Origin: Desulfobacterales bacterium
GTDB lineage: Bacteria > Desulfobacterota > Desulfobacteria > Desulfobacterales > 4be13
Direction of reading: 5' to 3'
Length of the DNA stretch: 12,031 bases
Assembly: GCA_029940115.1 (NCBI GenBank)
Contig: JAOZRQ010000006.1
Location: 22,710-34,740 of the forward strand
In this document: positions 4,750 through 11,965 of the stretch, piece by piece
Numbering within the stretch: position 1 is the first letter of the stretch
How the letters are laid out: each line of letters opens with the position of its first letter
Program-made: the position numbers and the translations under genes
Notes under the pieces: generated by a model
Seen by the model: the letters and a program-made list of their open reading frames with translations, nothing else
What the model was told of the DNA's origin: nothing
Databases searched by the model: none

Positions 4750-6507
4750 ATGAATCCGGAAATCAGAAAAATCCCCTACGGTCAAGCGGAGTTCGGGACC
4801 TTCCGGGCTGACAACTGCTACTATGTGGACAAGACCCGCTTCATACCGCTTCTGGAGGCATCGCCCAGATATGTCTTCCTTGTCAGGCCCAGGCGCTTTG
4901 GCAAGTCCCTGTGGCTCTCGGTGTTGCAATATTATTATGACATCAATGACAGGGACCGTTTCGAGGAGATGTTCAAGGGAACCCACATCTTTGACCACCC
5001 CACCGATCAGAGGCATTCATACCTGACCATGGCCTTCAACTTCGCGGGCGTGAACCCGGATATCCGGCATGTCGAGGAATCGTTCGAGGTGAACGGCAGG
5101 ACGGTGGTCAGAGACTTTCTCCTGAGATACGCCCGCTTCTTCACCGACAGCGAGCGGGAGGAAATTCTCTCGTTGGGCCGGACAGAGCACAGATTGCGTG
5201 AGTTGTTCATCCAGACCGCCCGAAAGGGGTTGAGGCTCTACCTGTTCATAGACGAGTACGACAACTTCGCGAACACGATCCTGAGCACCTCCGGAAGGGG
5301 CGATTACGAGAGGCTGACACGGGGCCAAGGCTTCTTCAGGTTCTTCTTCAATCTGCTGAAGACCGCGACATCCGAGAAGGGATCGGGGCTGGACCGGCTC
5401 TTTGTCACCGGCGTCTCACCGGTGACCATGGACGACGTGACCAGTGGCATGAACATCGGGGAGAATCTGAGCATGGACGCGGCATTCTCCGAACTGCCGG
5501 GATTCAGCCAGTCTGAGCTGGAAGACATGCTGGTCCATTACACCCGGGACCTGAAAACCGGAAAGACCCTGCGGGAATACCTTGATATCATGACGACATG
5601 GTACGACCGGTACCGGTTTTCCGAGGACGCTGAAAACTCTGTGTTCAACCCGGACATGGTGCTCTATTTCATCAAGGAGATCAGAAAGCCGACCAAAAGG
5701 GATCTCCCGAGAGACTTGATTGATCAGAACATCCGAATGGATTACACCAAGCTTCGCCACCTGATGCTGACGGATCGGAAGCTGAACGGGAACTTCAGCG
5801 AACTGAGGAAGATCATTGAGACAGGGGAGACCCAGTGCCGTCTCCAAGTCAGCTTCCCGCTGGAGTCTCTCTTGGATCCGGACAACTTCATTTCGCTGCT
5901 CTACCACTTCGGGTTGCTGACGATCACGGACACGAGGGGGGGATACCAGTTGCTCCGGATCCCCAACATGACGGTGCAGAAGCTGATGTATGGATATGTC
6001 CGGGACGCGTATCGGGACACCGATATTTTCCGGATCGACCTTCGTGAGTTCGGCATGCGGATGCATGAGATGGCGTACAACGGAGAGTGGCGGCCGGTCT
6101 TCCAGTTCATTGACCGGGAGATAAGGGAGCAGACTTCGGTGAGGAACTACTTGGACGGCGAGCGGGCCATTCAGATGTTCCTGCTGGCCTATCTGAACAT
6201 CAGTGACTATTACATCTGTCAAACAGAGCGGGAGATGGGCAAGGGGTATTCGGACATCTTCCTGGAGCCGTTCCTGGCCCGATTTCCAGATATGCAATAC
6301 GGCTATCTGATTGAAATGAAGTACATCGGGCGGGGCGAGTGTTCCGAGACACTGAAGCAGGAGAAGATCGCGGCGGCCGAAGGCCAGTTGCGGAAATATG
6401 CAGATGATGAGAATCTGAAAAGGATCACCGCGGGCTACACGCTTAGGCGGCTGATCTTGGTTTACAGGGGATGGGAGCTGGTTTGTGATGCGGAAGTGGA
6501 GCCGTGA
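4750..6507 (+). CDS. AAA-ATPase-like / PD-(D/E)XK nuclease-like fusion protein
   Basis: A 585-residue protein of the family that joins an AAA-ATPase-like domain (PF09820 type) to a PD-(D/E)XK nuclease-like C-terminus (PF08011 type). No experimentally established role is known to me; such genes are often present in many copies per genome. N-terminal family marks are YYVDKT (24-29) and the P-loop variant RPRRFGKS (46-53). Walker B is LFIDEYDNF (165-173), then VTGVSPVTMDDVTSGMNI (219-236). The nuclease core shows Asp502 in GYSDI and Glu522-x-Lys524 in LIEMKY, followed by an EGQLRKY helix, so the catalytic residues look intact. Start: ATG 4750 puts YVDKT at the usual distance from the N-terminus; an in-frame ATG at 4675 would add 25 residues encoded directly beside a repeat element. 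Neither has a good ribosome binding site. It is not visibly part of an operon. Confidence 0.88.
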   Translation: MNPEIRKIPYGQAEFGTFRADNCYYVDKTRFIPLLEASPRYVFLVRPRRFGKSLWLSVLQYYYDINDRDRFEEMFKGTHIFDHPTDQRHSYLTMAFNFAGVNPDIRHVEESFEVNGRTVVRDFLLRYARFFTDSEREEILSLGRTEHRLRELFIQTARKGLRLYLFIDEYDNFANTILSTSGRGDYERLTRGQGFFRFFFNLLKTATSEKGSGLDRLFVTGVSPVTMDDVTSGMNIGENLSMDAAFSELPGFSQSELEDMLVHYTRDLKTGKTLREYLDIMTTWYDRYRFSEDAENSVFNPDMVLYFIKEIRKPTKRDLPRDLIDQNIRMDYTKLRHLMLTDRKLNGNFSELRKIIETGETQCRLQVSFPLESLLDPDNFISLLYHFGLLTITDTRGGYQLLRIPNMTVQKLMYGYVRDAYRDTDIFRIDLREFGMRMHEMAYNGEWRPVFQFIDREIREQTSVRNYLDGERAIQMFLLAYLNISDYYICQTEREMGKGYSDIFLEPFLARFPDMQYGYLIEMKYIGRGECSETLKQEKIAAAEGQLRKYADDENLKRITAGYTLRRLILVYRGWELVCDAEVEP

Positions 6508-6583
6508 GAAAACCCCGCCCACCTTTGCAGGACCACCGAATTGCCTTCCATTCACATGAACAGAAAAGAAAGGAGACGAAAGA

Positions 6584-7288
6584 ATGAAGAAACTCATGGC
6601 ACTTTGTGTCGCAGGGATATTCCTCATGGCATCCTGCGCGGGTATGCAACAATCCAAAACCACAAAGGGCGCGGTTGGTGGTGCGGCCGCCGGCGCGGCC
6701 GTCGGTGCGGTCCTTGGCCAAGTCTTCGGCAAAGACACCGAATCGACGCTCAAGGGAGCGGGGGTCGGCGCCGCGATCGGAGGAGGCCTCGGTGCGGTCA
6801 TCGGCCGCATGATGGATCAGCAGGAACAGGCTCTCCGGGATGCGGTGGCCGTATCCACCGCCCAGGCGGCGTCCACGAGGGATGAGGAGCTGAAGGAGGA
6901 ACTGAAGACCGAGGTGGTGCGTGAAAGAGAGGACCTGGTCTCCATCGTCCTGAACGGTGATGTCACCTTTGACACCGGCTCGGCCAGAGTCAAACCGGAG
7001 ATGCGTCCGGAAATCAACCGCATCGCACAGGTCATGGTCCAGTATCCCGACACCATGGTCACCGTGGAAGGGCATACAGACAGCGTCGGCTCGGAGTCCA
7101 CCAACATGGCGTTGTCAAAACGCCGCGCCGATGCAGTGAGAGCGATGATTGTCCAAGGCGGCGTCAGCCATTCCCGGGTGCGGGTCATGGCCTTTGGGGA
7201 GTCCGACCCGATAGCCGACAACCGCACAAAGGAGGGCCAGCAGAAGAACCGGCGGGTTGAGATAAAAATCCAGCCCACAGGAACATAG
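6584..7288 (+). CDS. OmpA-family peptidoglycan-binding lipoprotein with glycine zipper (YiaD/YfiB type)
   Basis: A 234-residue envelope lipoprotein that probably tethers the outer membrane to peptidoglycan. The signal peptide MKKLMALCVAGIFLMASC gives Cys18 as the lipidation site (Met at -3 is slightly unusual). Residues about 28-75 form a glycine-zipper segment (GAVGGAAAGAAVGAVLG and GAGVGAAIGGGLGAVIG) able to pack in or against membrane. A charged helical linker follows. The C-terminal OmpA domain (about 118-232) contains VTFDTGSARVKP, GHTDSVGS, LSKRRADAVRAMI, GESDPIADN and the terminal QQKNRRVEI; the Asp and Arg that bind diaminopimelate in this family are present. Total length is close to YiaD (about 219). 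AAGGAG lies about eight bases before the ATG. The preceding stop is 76 bases away, and a strong palindrome follows 34 bases after the stop, so it may be monocistronic. Confidence 0.93.
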   Translation: MKKLMALCVAGIFLMASCAGMQQSKTTKGAVGGAAAGAAVGAVLGQVFGKDTESTLKGAGVGAAIGGGLGAVIGRMMDQQEQALRDAVAVSTAQAASTRDEELKEELKTEVVREREDLVSIVLNGDVTFDTGSARVKPEMRPEINRIAQVMVQYPDTMVTVEGHTDSVGSESTNMALSKRRADAVRAMIVQGGVSHSRVRVMAFGESDPIADNRTKEGQQKNRRVEIKIQPTGT

Positions 7289-7322
7289 CTGGAGATTTCA
7301 ACATGATGTTTGTCCGGGATTC

Positions 7323-7383
7323 CCAGTTTGCAGTTCCGCCTTTAGGCGGTGGGAGACCGCCTGAAGGCGGAACTACAAACTGG
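7323..7383. repeat. REP-like palindrome, copy C (inverted orientation)
   Basis: Arms of 18 bases at 7323-7340 and 7366-7383 match at 17 positions. The interior TTTAGGCGGT and ACCGCCTGAA continue the stem around loop GGGAG, making a nearly continuous 28-bp hairpin. The loop corresponds to the reverse complement of the copy A/B loop with one change, so this copy is inverted. It follows the OmpA-type gene and precedes a CTTTTT run at 7395-7400, so it might also slow or end transcription. Confidence 0.93.
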
Positions 7384-7396
7384 TCCGGGACAATCT

Positions 7397-7432
7397 TTTT
7401 GTTGAACTCCATAGTTTTGTTGAACTTCATAG
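7397..7432 (+). repeat. 18-base tandem repeat, two copies
   Basis: TTTTGTTGAACTCCATAG (7397-7414) is followed by TTTTGTTGAACTTCATAG (7415-7432), differing at one base. The first copy belongs to the dispersed motif also seen at 51-80, so the duplication is local to this copy. The 233 bases between the OmpA-type gene and the chosen start of the propeller gene hold only this, copy C and the hairpin that follows. Confidence 0.9.
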
Positions 7433-7510
7433 TTGTAAGCTGCAAGCTCAAATCGCCAGACTCGAAGCGGCAAGCGACGCATTCATGTCGGAGGTTCTTG
7501 CAGCTTGCAA
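7433..7510 (+). promoter_or_regulatory. Leader hairpin ending at the ribosome binding site of the propeller gene
   Basis: TTGTAAGCTGCAAG at 7433-7446 pairs with CTTGCAGCTTGCAA at 7497-7510: 14 base pairs including one T-G wobble, around a 50-base loop. The right arm meets the ribosome binding site AAGGGAGA (7509-7516), with two bases shared. Both arms are made of the GYAAGCT heptamer family found again at the end of the gene. A role in translation control is possible but rests on position alone. Confidence 0.5.
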
Positions 7511-7521
7511 GGGAGACCATC

Positions 7522-10425
7522 ATGATCATAGACCGCTTTTTCATCATGCAGGAATCCGGCATGTTTTGTCGGAGGATGAAGGACCCTTCATCCTTCATCC
7601 TTCATCCTTCATCTTTTGTTTCATCCTTCATCCTTCATCCTTCATCTTTTGTTTCATCCTTCGTCCTTCATCTTTTTCTCATACTCTTTCTGATGGGAAG
7701 TGTCGCGTATGCAGCACCCGGGGACATCCTCTGGAAGTATGAGACAAACGCCGCCATCCATTCGTCCCCTGTTCTCGGCACTGACGGAACCGTTTATGTG
7801 GGAAGCGATGATGGGCATCTTCACGCCGTGAATCCTGATGGGACCCGCAGGTGGGCTTACCCCACCGGTGCTGCCATATTCTCCTCGCCCGCGGTGGCCG
7901 CTGACGGCACCATCTATGTGGGAAGTGATGACAAAGCCTTGCACGCCATAAACCCTGGCGGTTCCCAGAAATGGACGTACCCCACAGGCGGACCGATCCA
8001 GTCCTCCCCCGCGATCGGACCCGATGGTGTCATCCATGTGGGCAGCGCAGATGATCACCTCTACGCCATAAACCCTGACGGCACTCTCAAACGGCGATAT
8101 GAGACCAACGGTGACGTCAACTCCTCCCCTGCCATCGGACTCGACGGCACGGTCTGTGTGGGAAGCACGGACAACCGGTTGCACATCATCACGCCCGGAG
8201 ACACCACCCGATGGACATCTTACGAGACTGAGGCAGGCATCACCTTCTCCTCCCCCGCCATAGGCCCAGACGGAACCATCTATGTGGGGAGCACCGACTA
8301 TCATCTCTACGCCATCACCCCTGCCGGCATGCTCAAATGGCGATACCTGACAGGCAGCGGCATGGAGTCCTCCCCCGCGATCGGGGCTGACGGAACCGTT
8401 TATGTGGGAAGCTGGGACAACATCCTCCATGCGGTCCATCCTGATGACGGCACACGCAAATGGATCCATCCCCTGAATGAGGGCATCTTCTCCTCCCCTG
8501 CCATCGGAGCCGGCAAGACCATCTATGTGGGAGGCACGGACAAACGACTTTACGCCATCAAGACCGACAGCAACCTCAAGTGGATCAGCGCCCCCACAGG
8601 CGGCGGCATCATCTCCTCCCCTGCCGTGGACGCGGACGGAGACGTCTATGTCGGCAGCGAAGATGGCTTTCTTTACGCGTTCCAAGGGGATTTTCCTTGG
8701 AAATATGCCGCCTACGTCTCCCCCACTGAGGGATATGCCGATTCCCATTGGCCCAAATTCGGGCAGAACAACCTCCATCTCGGCAGGCGATCCGCGTTCG
8801 AACTCAAATTCCCCGACCTTCCGGCCCAATCCCATATGGGGGAGGCGGCCACCGTGCCCCTCATCCTGATGAATCTGAACGCGGAACCCATCCGAAAGAT
8901 GGACGCGGAGATCACCTTTGACCCGGAGATCATCGAGATGACCGACATCACCTTGGCAGGCGGCCTATTCGAGAGCGGATACAGCCTTGACCTGACCATG
9001 GACAAGGAGAATGGGAAATTCCGCATCAAGATCACGGCCGATGCCGATGTTCATGCGACAGGAGAGGGAACCATCGCCACGATTCAGCATCATGGCAAGG
9101 TGGAAGGCGGCACCGGCGATCTGACCTTCACGACCGCAACGGTCAACGGCCTCCTGATGAATGCGATTGACGGACATGTGGAGATCGTCCCGACATATGA
9201 CCTCACAGGAAACGTCAGCTATTTTGGAGACCAAGGGGCCGTCCCAGACGTCACCCTGACCCTCCGTCTGAAACGGAAGGATGAGGCGGGGCACCCCTAT
9301 TACGATATCCTTGAGACAACGGAGACAGACGCCGAGGGGAATTACCTCTTTTCCGACATCCCCGAGGGAGACTACACCGTGACGCCATCCAAGACCGATG
9401 ACCTCGAAGGACTCAGCTCCCTCGACGCCTCAAGGATTCTGCAATACGCCTTGGGGAAGACTCCGCCCGACTGCCATCAGGCATTGGCTGCGGATGTGGA
9501 CAGGGACGGCCTCCTCTCCGAGACCAGCGAGGAGGCGGCCAAGGTGGCGGAATGTTCGGCCATGCGGGATCTGGGCATCATGTGTCTGATGAACCAAACG
9601 GATGACACCGAGGAGACCAGCTGGACATTCACGACCGACCCCATTGAAAGTTGCGAGGAGGGTACGCTGGCACCTTATGTCTCTGTCAGAACCTTCTCCC
9701 CTCTGAATTCGGATCAGACCGATCAGAACTTTGTCGGGATCATGCTCGGCGATGTGACCGGGAACTGGTCAGGGGCCAAGGGCCAAGGATCAGGGGGCCG
9801 TCGCAATGGGCACCCCATCTCCCAACGGACGATCTCGGCCCTTCCGGAAAGTGCCCTGCTCCTTCCGCTCATTCTGGATCCCGGCGCAGATTCCCTGAAG
9901 ATCGAGGGCATTGACGTCGTCATCCGCTTTGATGAGGATGCGCTTGCGATTGATGAGGCAAAAACCACATTGGCCGGCGGAGCAGTCAAGGATTGGCAGG
10001 GGAACCTGAAACTCGTCAAGAAGGACGGCGATGGGGTGGCAGCGATCAGAATCTATGGGAGTGATGAGGTGACTCTCACGGCACCCCAAGCGGTCGCATG
10101 GGTCGCGTTCAACGTCACCGGAGAGGCTGGCACCACCGCCTCGGTCTCGCTCGAAAAGCTTGCCCAGGACGAGACTGAAGCCTCCGGCGGTTTCGAGGGG
10201 GAGAATGCCATCATCGCCCAGACAGAGATCCGGATCGGGTACGAGACCGGAGACATTGATCACAGCAAGACCGTTGATCTTCGTGACGCCCTGCTCGCCC
10301 TGAAAATCTTGGCGGGAATGCATCCGGATGATGCGGTTCATACGGACACCGATGCAAACGGAGATGAAAGAACAGGAACAGAGGACGTCGTTTACATCCT
10401 GCAGGCTGTAAGCTCCAAGCTCTAA
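7522..10425 (+). CDS. Secreted eight-bladed PQQ-like propeller protein with cohesin-like and dockerin-like modules
   Basis: A 967-residue exported protein, probably in surface or extracellular assembly; no enzymatic function is indicated. ATG 7522 is chosen for its AAGGGAGA ribosome binding site; the frame is open further upstream through repeats. The signal peptide ends GSVAYA|APGD near residue 64, and its hydrophobic part is encoded by a CCTTCAT heptamer tract. Residues 67-390 hold eight repeats of about 40 residues with W-[KRT]-x, SSP, DGT(I/V)YVGS and L(H/Y)AI(N/T)PDG, a PQQ-type (BamB-like) propeller. HWPKFGQNNLHLGR follows (408-421). Then come a cohesin-like domain (about 427-554), a beta-sandwich of SdrD-B/carboxypeptidase-regulatory type (560-630), a degenerate dockerin-like segment (LSSLDASRILQYALG and ADVDRDGLLS), a heptamer-encoded linker (750-758), a second cohesin-like domain (770-905) and a terminal dockerin (GDIDHSKTVDLRDALLALKILAG, then DANGDERTGTEDVVYILQ). 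Propeller and dockerin calls are firm, cohesin calls moderate. Confidence 0.88.
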   Translation: MIIDRFFIMQESGMFCRRMKDPSSFILHPSSFVSSFILHPSSFVSSFVLHLFLILFLMGSVAYAAPGDILWKYETNAAIHSSPVLGTDGTVYVGSDDGHLHAVNPDGTRRWAYPTGAAIFSSPAVAADGTIYVGSDDKALHAINPGGSQKWTYPTGGPIQSSPAIGPDGVIHVGSADDHLYAINPDGTLKRRYETNGDVNSSPAIGLDGTVCVGSTDNRLHIITPGDTTRWTSYETEAGITFSSPAIGPDGTIYVGSTDYHLYAITPAGMLKWRYLTGSGMESSPAIGADGTVYVGSWDNILHAVHPDDGTRKWIHPLNEGIFSSPAIGAGKTIYVGGTDKRLYAIKTDSNLKWISAPTGGGIISSPAVDADGDVYVGSEDGFLYAFQGDFPWKYAAYVSPTEGYADSHWPKFGQNNLHLGRRSAFELKFPDLPAQSHMGEAATVPLILMNLNAEPIRKMDAEITFDPEIIEMTDITLAGGLFESGYSLDLTMDKENGKFRIKITADADVHATGEGTIATIQHHGKVEGGTGDLTFTTATVNGLLMNAIDGHVEIVPTYDLTGNVSYFGDQGAVPDVTLTLRLKRKDEAGHPYYDILETTETDAEGNYLFSDIPEGDYTVTPSKTDDLEGLSSLDASRILQYALGKTPPDCHQALAADVDRDGLLSETSEEAAKVAECSAMRDLGIMCLMNQTDDTEETSWTFTTDPIESCEEGTLAPYVSVRTFSPLNSDQTDQNFVGIMLGDVTGNWSGAKGQGSGGRRNGHPISQRTISALPESALLLPLILDPGADSLKIEGIDVVIRFDEDALAIDEAKTTLAGGAVKDWQGNLKLVKKDGDGVAAIRIYGSDEVTLTAPQAVAWVAFNVTGEAGTTASVSLEKLAQDETEASGGFEGENAIIAQTEIRIGYETGDIDHSKTVDLRDALLALKILAGMHPDDAVHTDTDANGDERTGTEDVVYILQAVSSKL
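7585..7671 (+). repeat. Heptamer tract CCTTCAT inside the signal peptide coding region
   Basis: Perfect units start at 7585, 7592, 7599 and 7606, at 7625, 7632 and 7639, and at 7665; 7658 has one change (CCTTCGT). The groups are separated by CTTTTGTTTCAT, giving a 33-base super-repeat (7613-7645, restarting at 7646). In frame it reads PSSFILHPSSF then VSSFILHPSSF and VSSFVLHLF, so an exported protein's hydrophobic leader is made of repeat DNA. Confidence 0.95.
9767..9794 (+). repeat. In-frame heptamer tract encoding an interdomain linker
   Basis: Units GGTCAGG, GGCCAAG, GGCCAAG, GATCAGG encode part of WSGAKGQGSGG between the end of the first module set (LGDVTGNWS) and the second cohesin-like domain. 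The unit resembles the ACCAAGG repeat upstream of minD. The peptide is glycine-rich and fits a flexible linker. Confidence 0.8.
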
Positions 10426-10461
10426 GCGACTTACGGCTTGCAACTTGCAACTTACAAGCTT
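10408..10461. repeat. Heptamer tract (GYAAGCT family) with dyad symmetry over the gene end
   Basis: Forward units GTAAGCT, CCAAGCT, CTAAGCG (10408-10428) are followed by reverse-oriented units ACTTACG, GCTTGCA, ACTTGCA, ACTTACA. The stop codon TAA (10423-10425) and the last four codons (SSKL) of the propeller gene lie in the first three units. The opposed halves form an imperfect dyad that could weakly terminate transcription, but no T-run follows. The same family occurs in the 5' leader of this gene. Confidence 0.8.
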
Positions 10462-10479
10462 TTCACAAAACGAGAAAAA

Positions 10480-11709
10480 ATGACCGAAAACTATCTTATC
10501 CTGATCATCGGCTATGTTCTGGGATTTTACATGGCTTGGAACATCGGGGCAAACGATGTGGCCAACTCCATGGCCTCGGCCGTGGGTGCCAAGGCGATCA
10601 CGATTCGCCAAGCCGTGTTCATCGCAGGCATATTGAACGTCGTCGGTGCGGTGTTCATCGGCTCCCATGTCACCAACACGATCCGCAAGGGGATCATCTC
10701 CACTGAAATCCTTGGAGACCCGCAACTGGCCCTCATCGGCGCGTTCTCCGCGCTGTTGGCCGCGGCCCTGTGGGTCTCCTTTGCCACTTGGAAGTCTCTC
10801 CCAGTCTCCACGACCCATTCCATCGTCGGTTCCATGGTCGGCTTCGGCATCATGGCCGGCGGCCCCTCAGTGATCAACTGGACAAGATTGGGGGGCGTGG
10901 TCCTGAGCTGGGTGATCTCCCCGATTTTCAGCCTCCTCATTGCCTATTGCCTGTTCAAGGCAATCATCCGACTGATCCTCTCCCGGCAGGACCCGTTTGC
11001 CCGGGCGCTGAGTCTCTCCCCGTTTTTCATCGGGATTGCCATTGTGGTCGTGGTCCTCTCCTTTCTGTTCAAAACGCCCCTTGGAAAAGGGCTGGCCATC
11101 GGCATGCCCGCGGCTTGGCTCATCGCCATATCCTCGGCCGCGCTGCTCGGATTCGCCGGCATGAACGCGTTGGCCCGTTTCGTCGGAAGAACCGATTCAA
11201 ACGGCGCGGAGGAGATTTTTCGCCGCATTCAGATCGGGACCTCCTGCTATGTCGCCCTGGCCCAAGGCGCAAATGACGTGGCCAATGCCATCGGCCCCCT
11301 CGCGGTCATCTATTTTCTGGTGAAAACCGGGGGAGTGGGGGCCACCGTGCCGGTCCCCTTCTTCCTGCTCTTCTTTGGAGGTATCGGCATCGCGTGTGGC
11401 ATTTCCATGGCCGGATATCGGGTCATGGACACGCTCGGTTCGAAGATCACCACCCTGACCAACACCCGGGGGTTCTGTGTCGATTTCGCAGCCGCGACAA
11501 CCGTGCTCGTGGCTTCCAAATTGGGGCTTCCGGTCTCCACCACCCATGCCGCGGTGGGCGGTGTCATGGGGGTGGGGCTTGCACATGGCTTGGAGGCCGT
11601 CAACTTCAGGATCATCGCAAAGATCATGCTTTACTGGGTTCTGACCGTGCCCGCCGCGGCGGTCACCAGCATGGTGCTGTTCAAGATCCTTCAATGGATG
11701 TTGCAGTAG
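10480..11709 (+). CDS. pit: PiT-family inorganic phosphate transporter
   Basis: A 409-residue inner-membrane permease of the PiT family (PF01384), which takes up inorganic phosphate, usually as a metal-phosphate complex, driven by an ion gradient. The two inverted family signatures are present: GANDVAN at residues 23-29 and again at 263-269, each in a hydrophobic context (MAWNIGANDVANSMASAVGAKA and ALAQGANDVANAIGPLAVI). Each half also carries the partner motif, SLPVSTTHSIVGSMVGFG and GLPVSTTHAAVGGVMGVG. About ten hydrophobic segments are apparent, with a hydrophilic stretch in the middle (ARFVGRTDSNGAEEIFRRIQ). ATG 10480 is preferred over upstream TTG 10438, which lies in repeat DNA; the ribosome binding site is weak (GAG near 10472). 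The gap to the propeller gene is 54 bases of heptamers, so read-through is possible. No PhoU-like (DUF47) partner is adjacent within the window. Confidence 0.95.
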   Translation: MTENYLILIIGYVLGFYMAWNIGANDVANSMASAVGAKAITIRQAVFIAGILNVVGAVFIGSHVTNTIRKGIISTEILGDPQLALIGAFSALLAAALWVSFATWKSLPVSTTHSIVGSMVGFGIMAGGPSVINWTRLGGVVLSWVISPIFSLLIAYCLFKAIIRLILSRQDPFARALSLSPFFIGIAIVVVVLSFLFKTPLGKGLAIGMPAAWLIAISSAALLGFAGMNALARFVGRTDSNGAEEIFRRIQIGTSCYVALAQGANDVANAIGPLAVIYFLVKTGGVGATVPVPFFLLFFGGIGIACGISMAGYRVMDTLGSKITTLTNTRGFCVDFAAATTVLVASKLGLPVSTTHAAVGGVMGVGLAHGLEAVNFRIIAKIMLYWVLTVPAAAVTSMVLFKILQWMLQ

Positions 11710-11710
11710 A

Positions 11711-11728
11711 AGGTGTTTGAAAACACCT
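11711..11728 (+). terminator. Hairpin directly after the phosphate transporter stop
   Basis: AGGTGTT-TGAA-AACACCT forms a 7-bp stem with a 4-base loop, two bases after the stop codon. The following GTTGCCCCTCTG is not T-rich, so it is a doubtful intrinsic terminator but a plausible 3'-end structure. Confidence 0.45.
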
Positions 11729-11751
11729 GTTGCCCCTCTGCCCATTGCAGC

Positions 11752-11804
11752 TCCGCCAATGCGGGCACTGGCATGATTCGCATGTCAGTGCCCCCGAAGG
11801 CGGA
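11752..11804. repeat. Nested palindrome downstream of the phosphate transporter
   Basis: GGGCACTG (11763-11770) pairs with CAGTGCCC (11786-11793); inside, CATG pairs with CATG around ATTCG. Outside, TCCGCC (11752-11757) pairs with GGCGGA (11799-11804). The outer arms and the preceding TTGCAG resemble the REP-like family, so this may be a distant relative. Confidence 0.7.
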
Positions 11805-11965
11805 CACTCCCATTTGCAGCTCGTGGCTGATTGAAGGAATGCCGCCCGACCTGCCGACGAGGATGCCTGCACCATGAGGATTTGCGAATGTCAACAACTT
11901 TCTTTCCAGGAGACGACACTTTGTCTGACATTTTATGCTCGCCTTGAAAGAATCAGCGAAATCCG

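Noticed and set aside
5416..6810. 464-codon minus-strand open frame
   Set aside because: Antisense to the AAA/PD-(D/E)XK gene and to the OmpA-type gene, both of which have clear motifs; its composition is that of a codon shadow.
7303..7521. Upstream extension of the propeller gene to 7303
   Set aside because: It would encode the REP-like palindrome and leader hairpin. ATG 7522 has a proper ribosome binding site and precedes the signal peptide.
7720..8690. Quinoprotein dehydrogenase activity
   Set aside because: The blades match the PQQ-like propeller fold, but I see no cofactor-binding or catalytic signature of the dehydrogenases, and the chain continues into cohesin/dockerin modules.
7654..8835. 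393-codon minus-strand open frame with repeated motifs
   Set aside because: Its repeats mirror the propeller blades on the plus strand, so it is antisense shadow.
9790..10818. 342-codon minus-strand open frame
   Set aside because: It spans the end of the propeller gene, the heptamer tract and the start of the phosphate transporter in antisense; no family motif.
11681..11897. Two overlapping minus-strand open frames of 64-68 codons after the phosphate transporter
   Set aside because: They overlap the transporter end and the nested palindrome, and show no ribosome binding site or recognisable domain.
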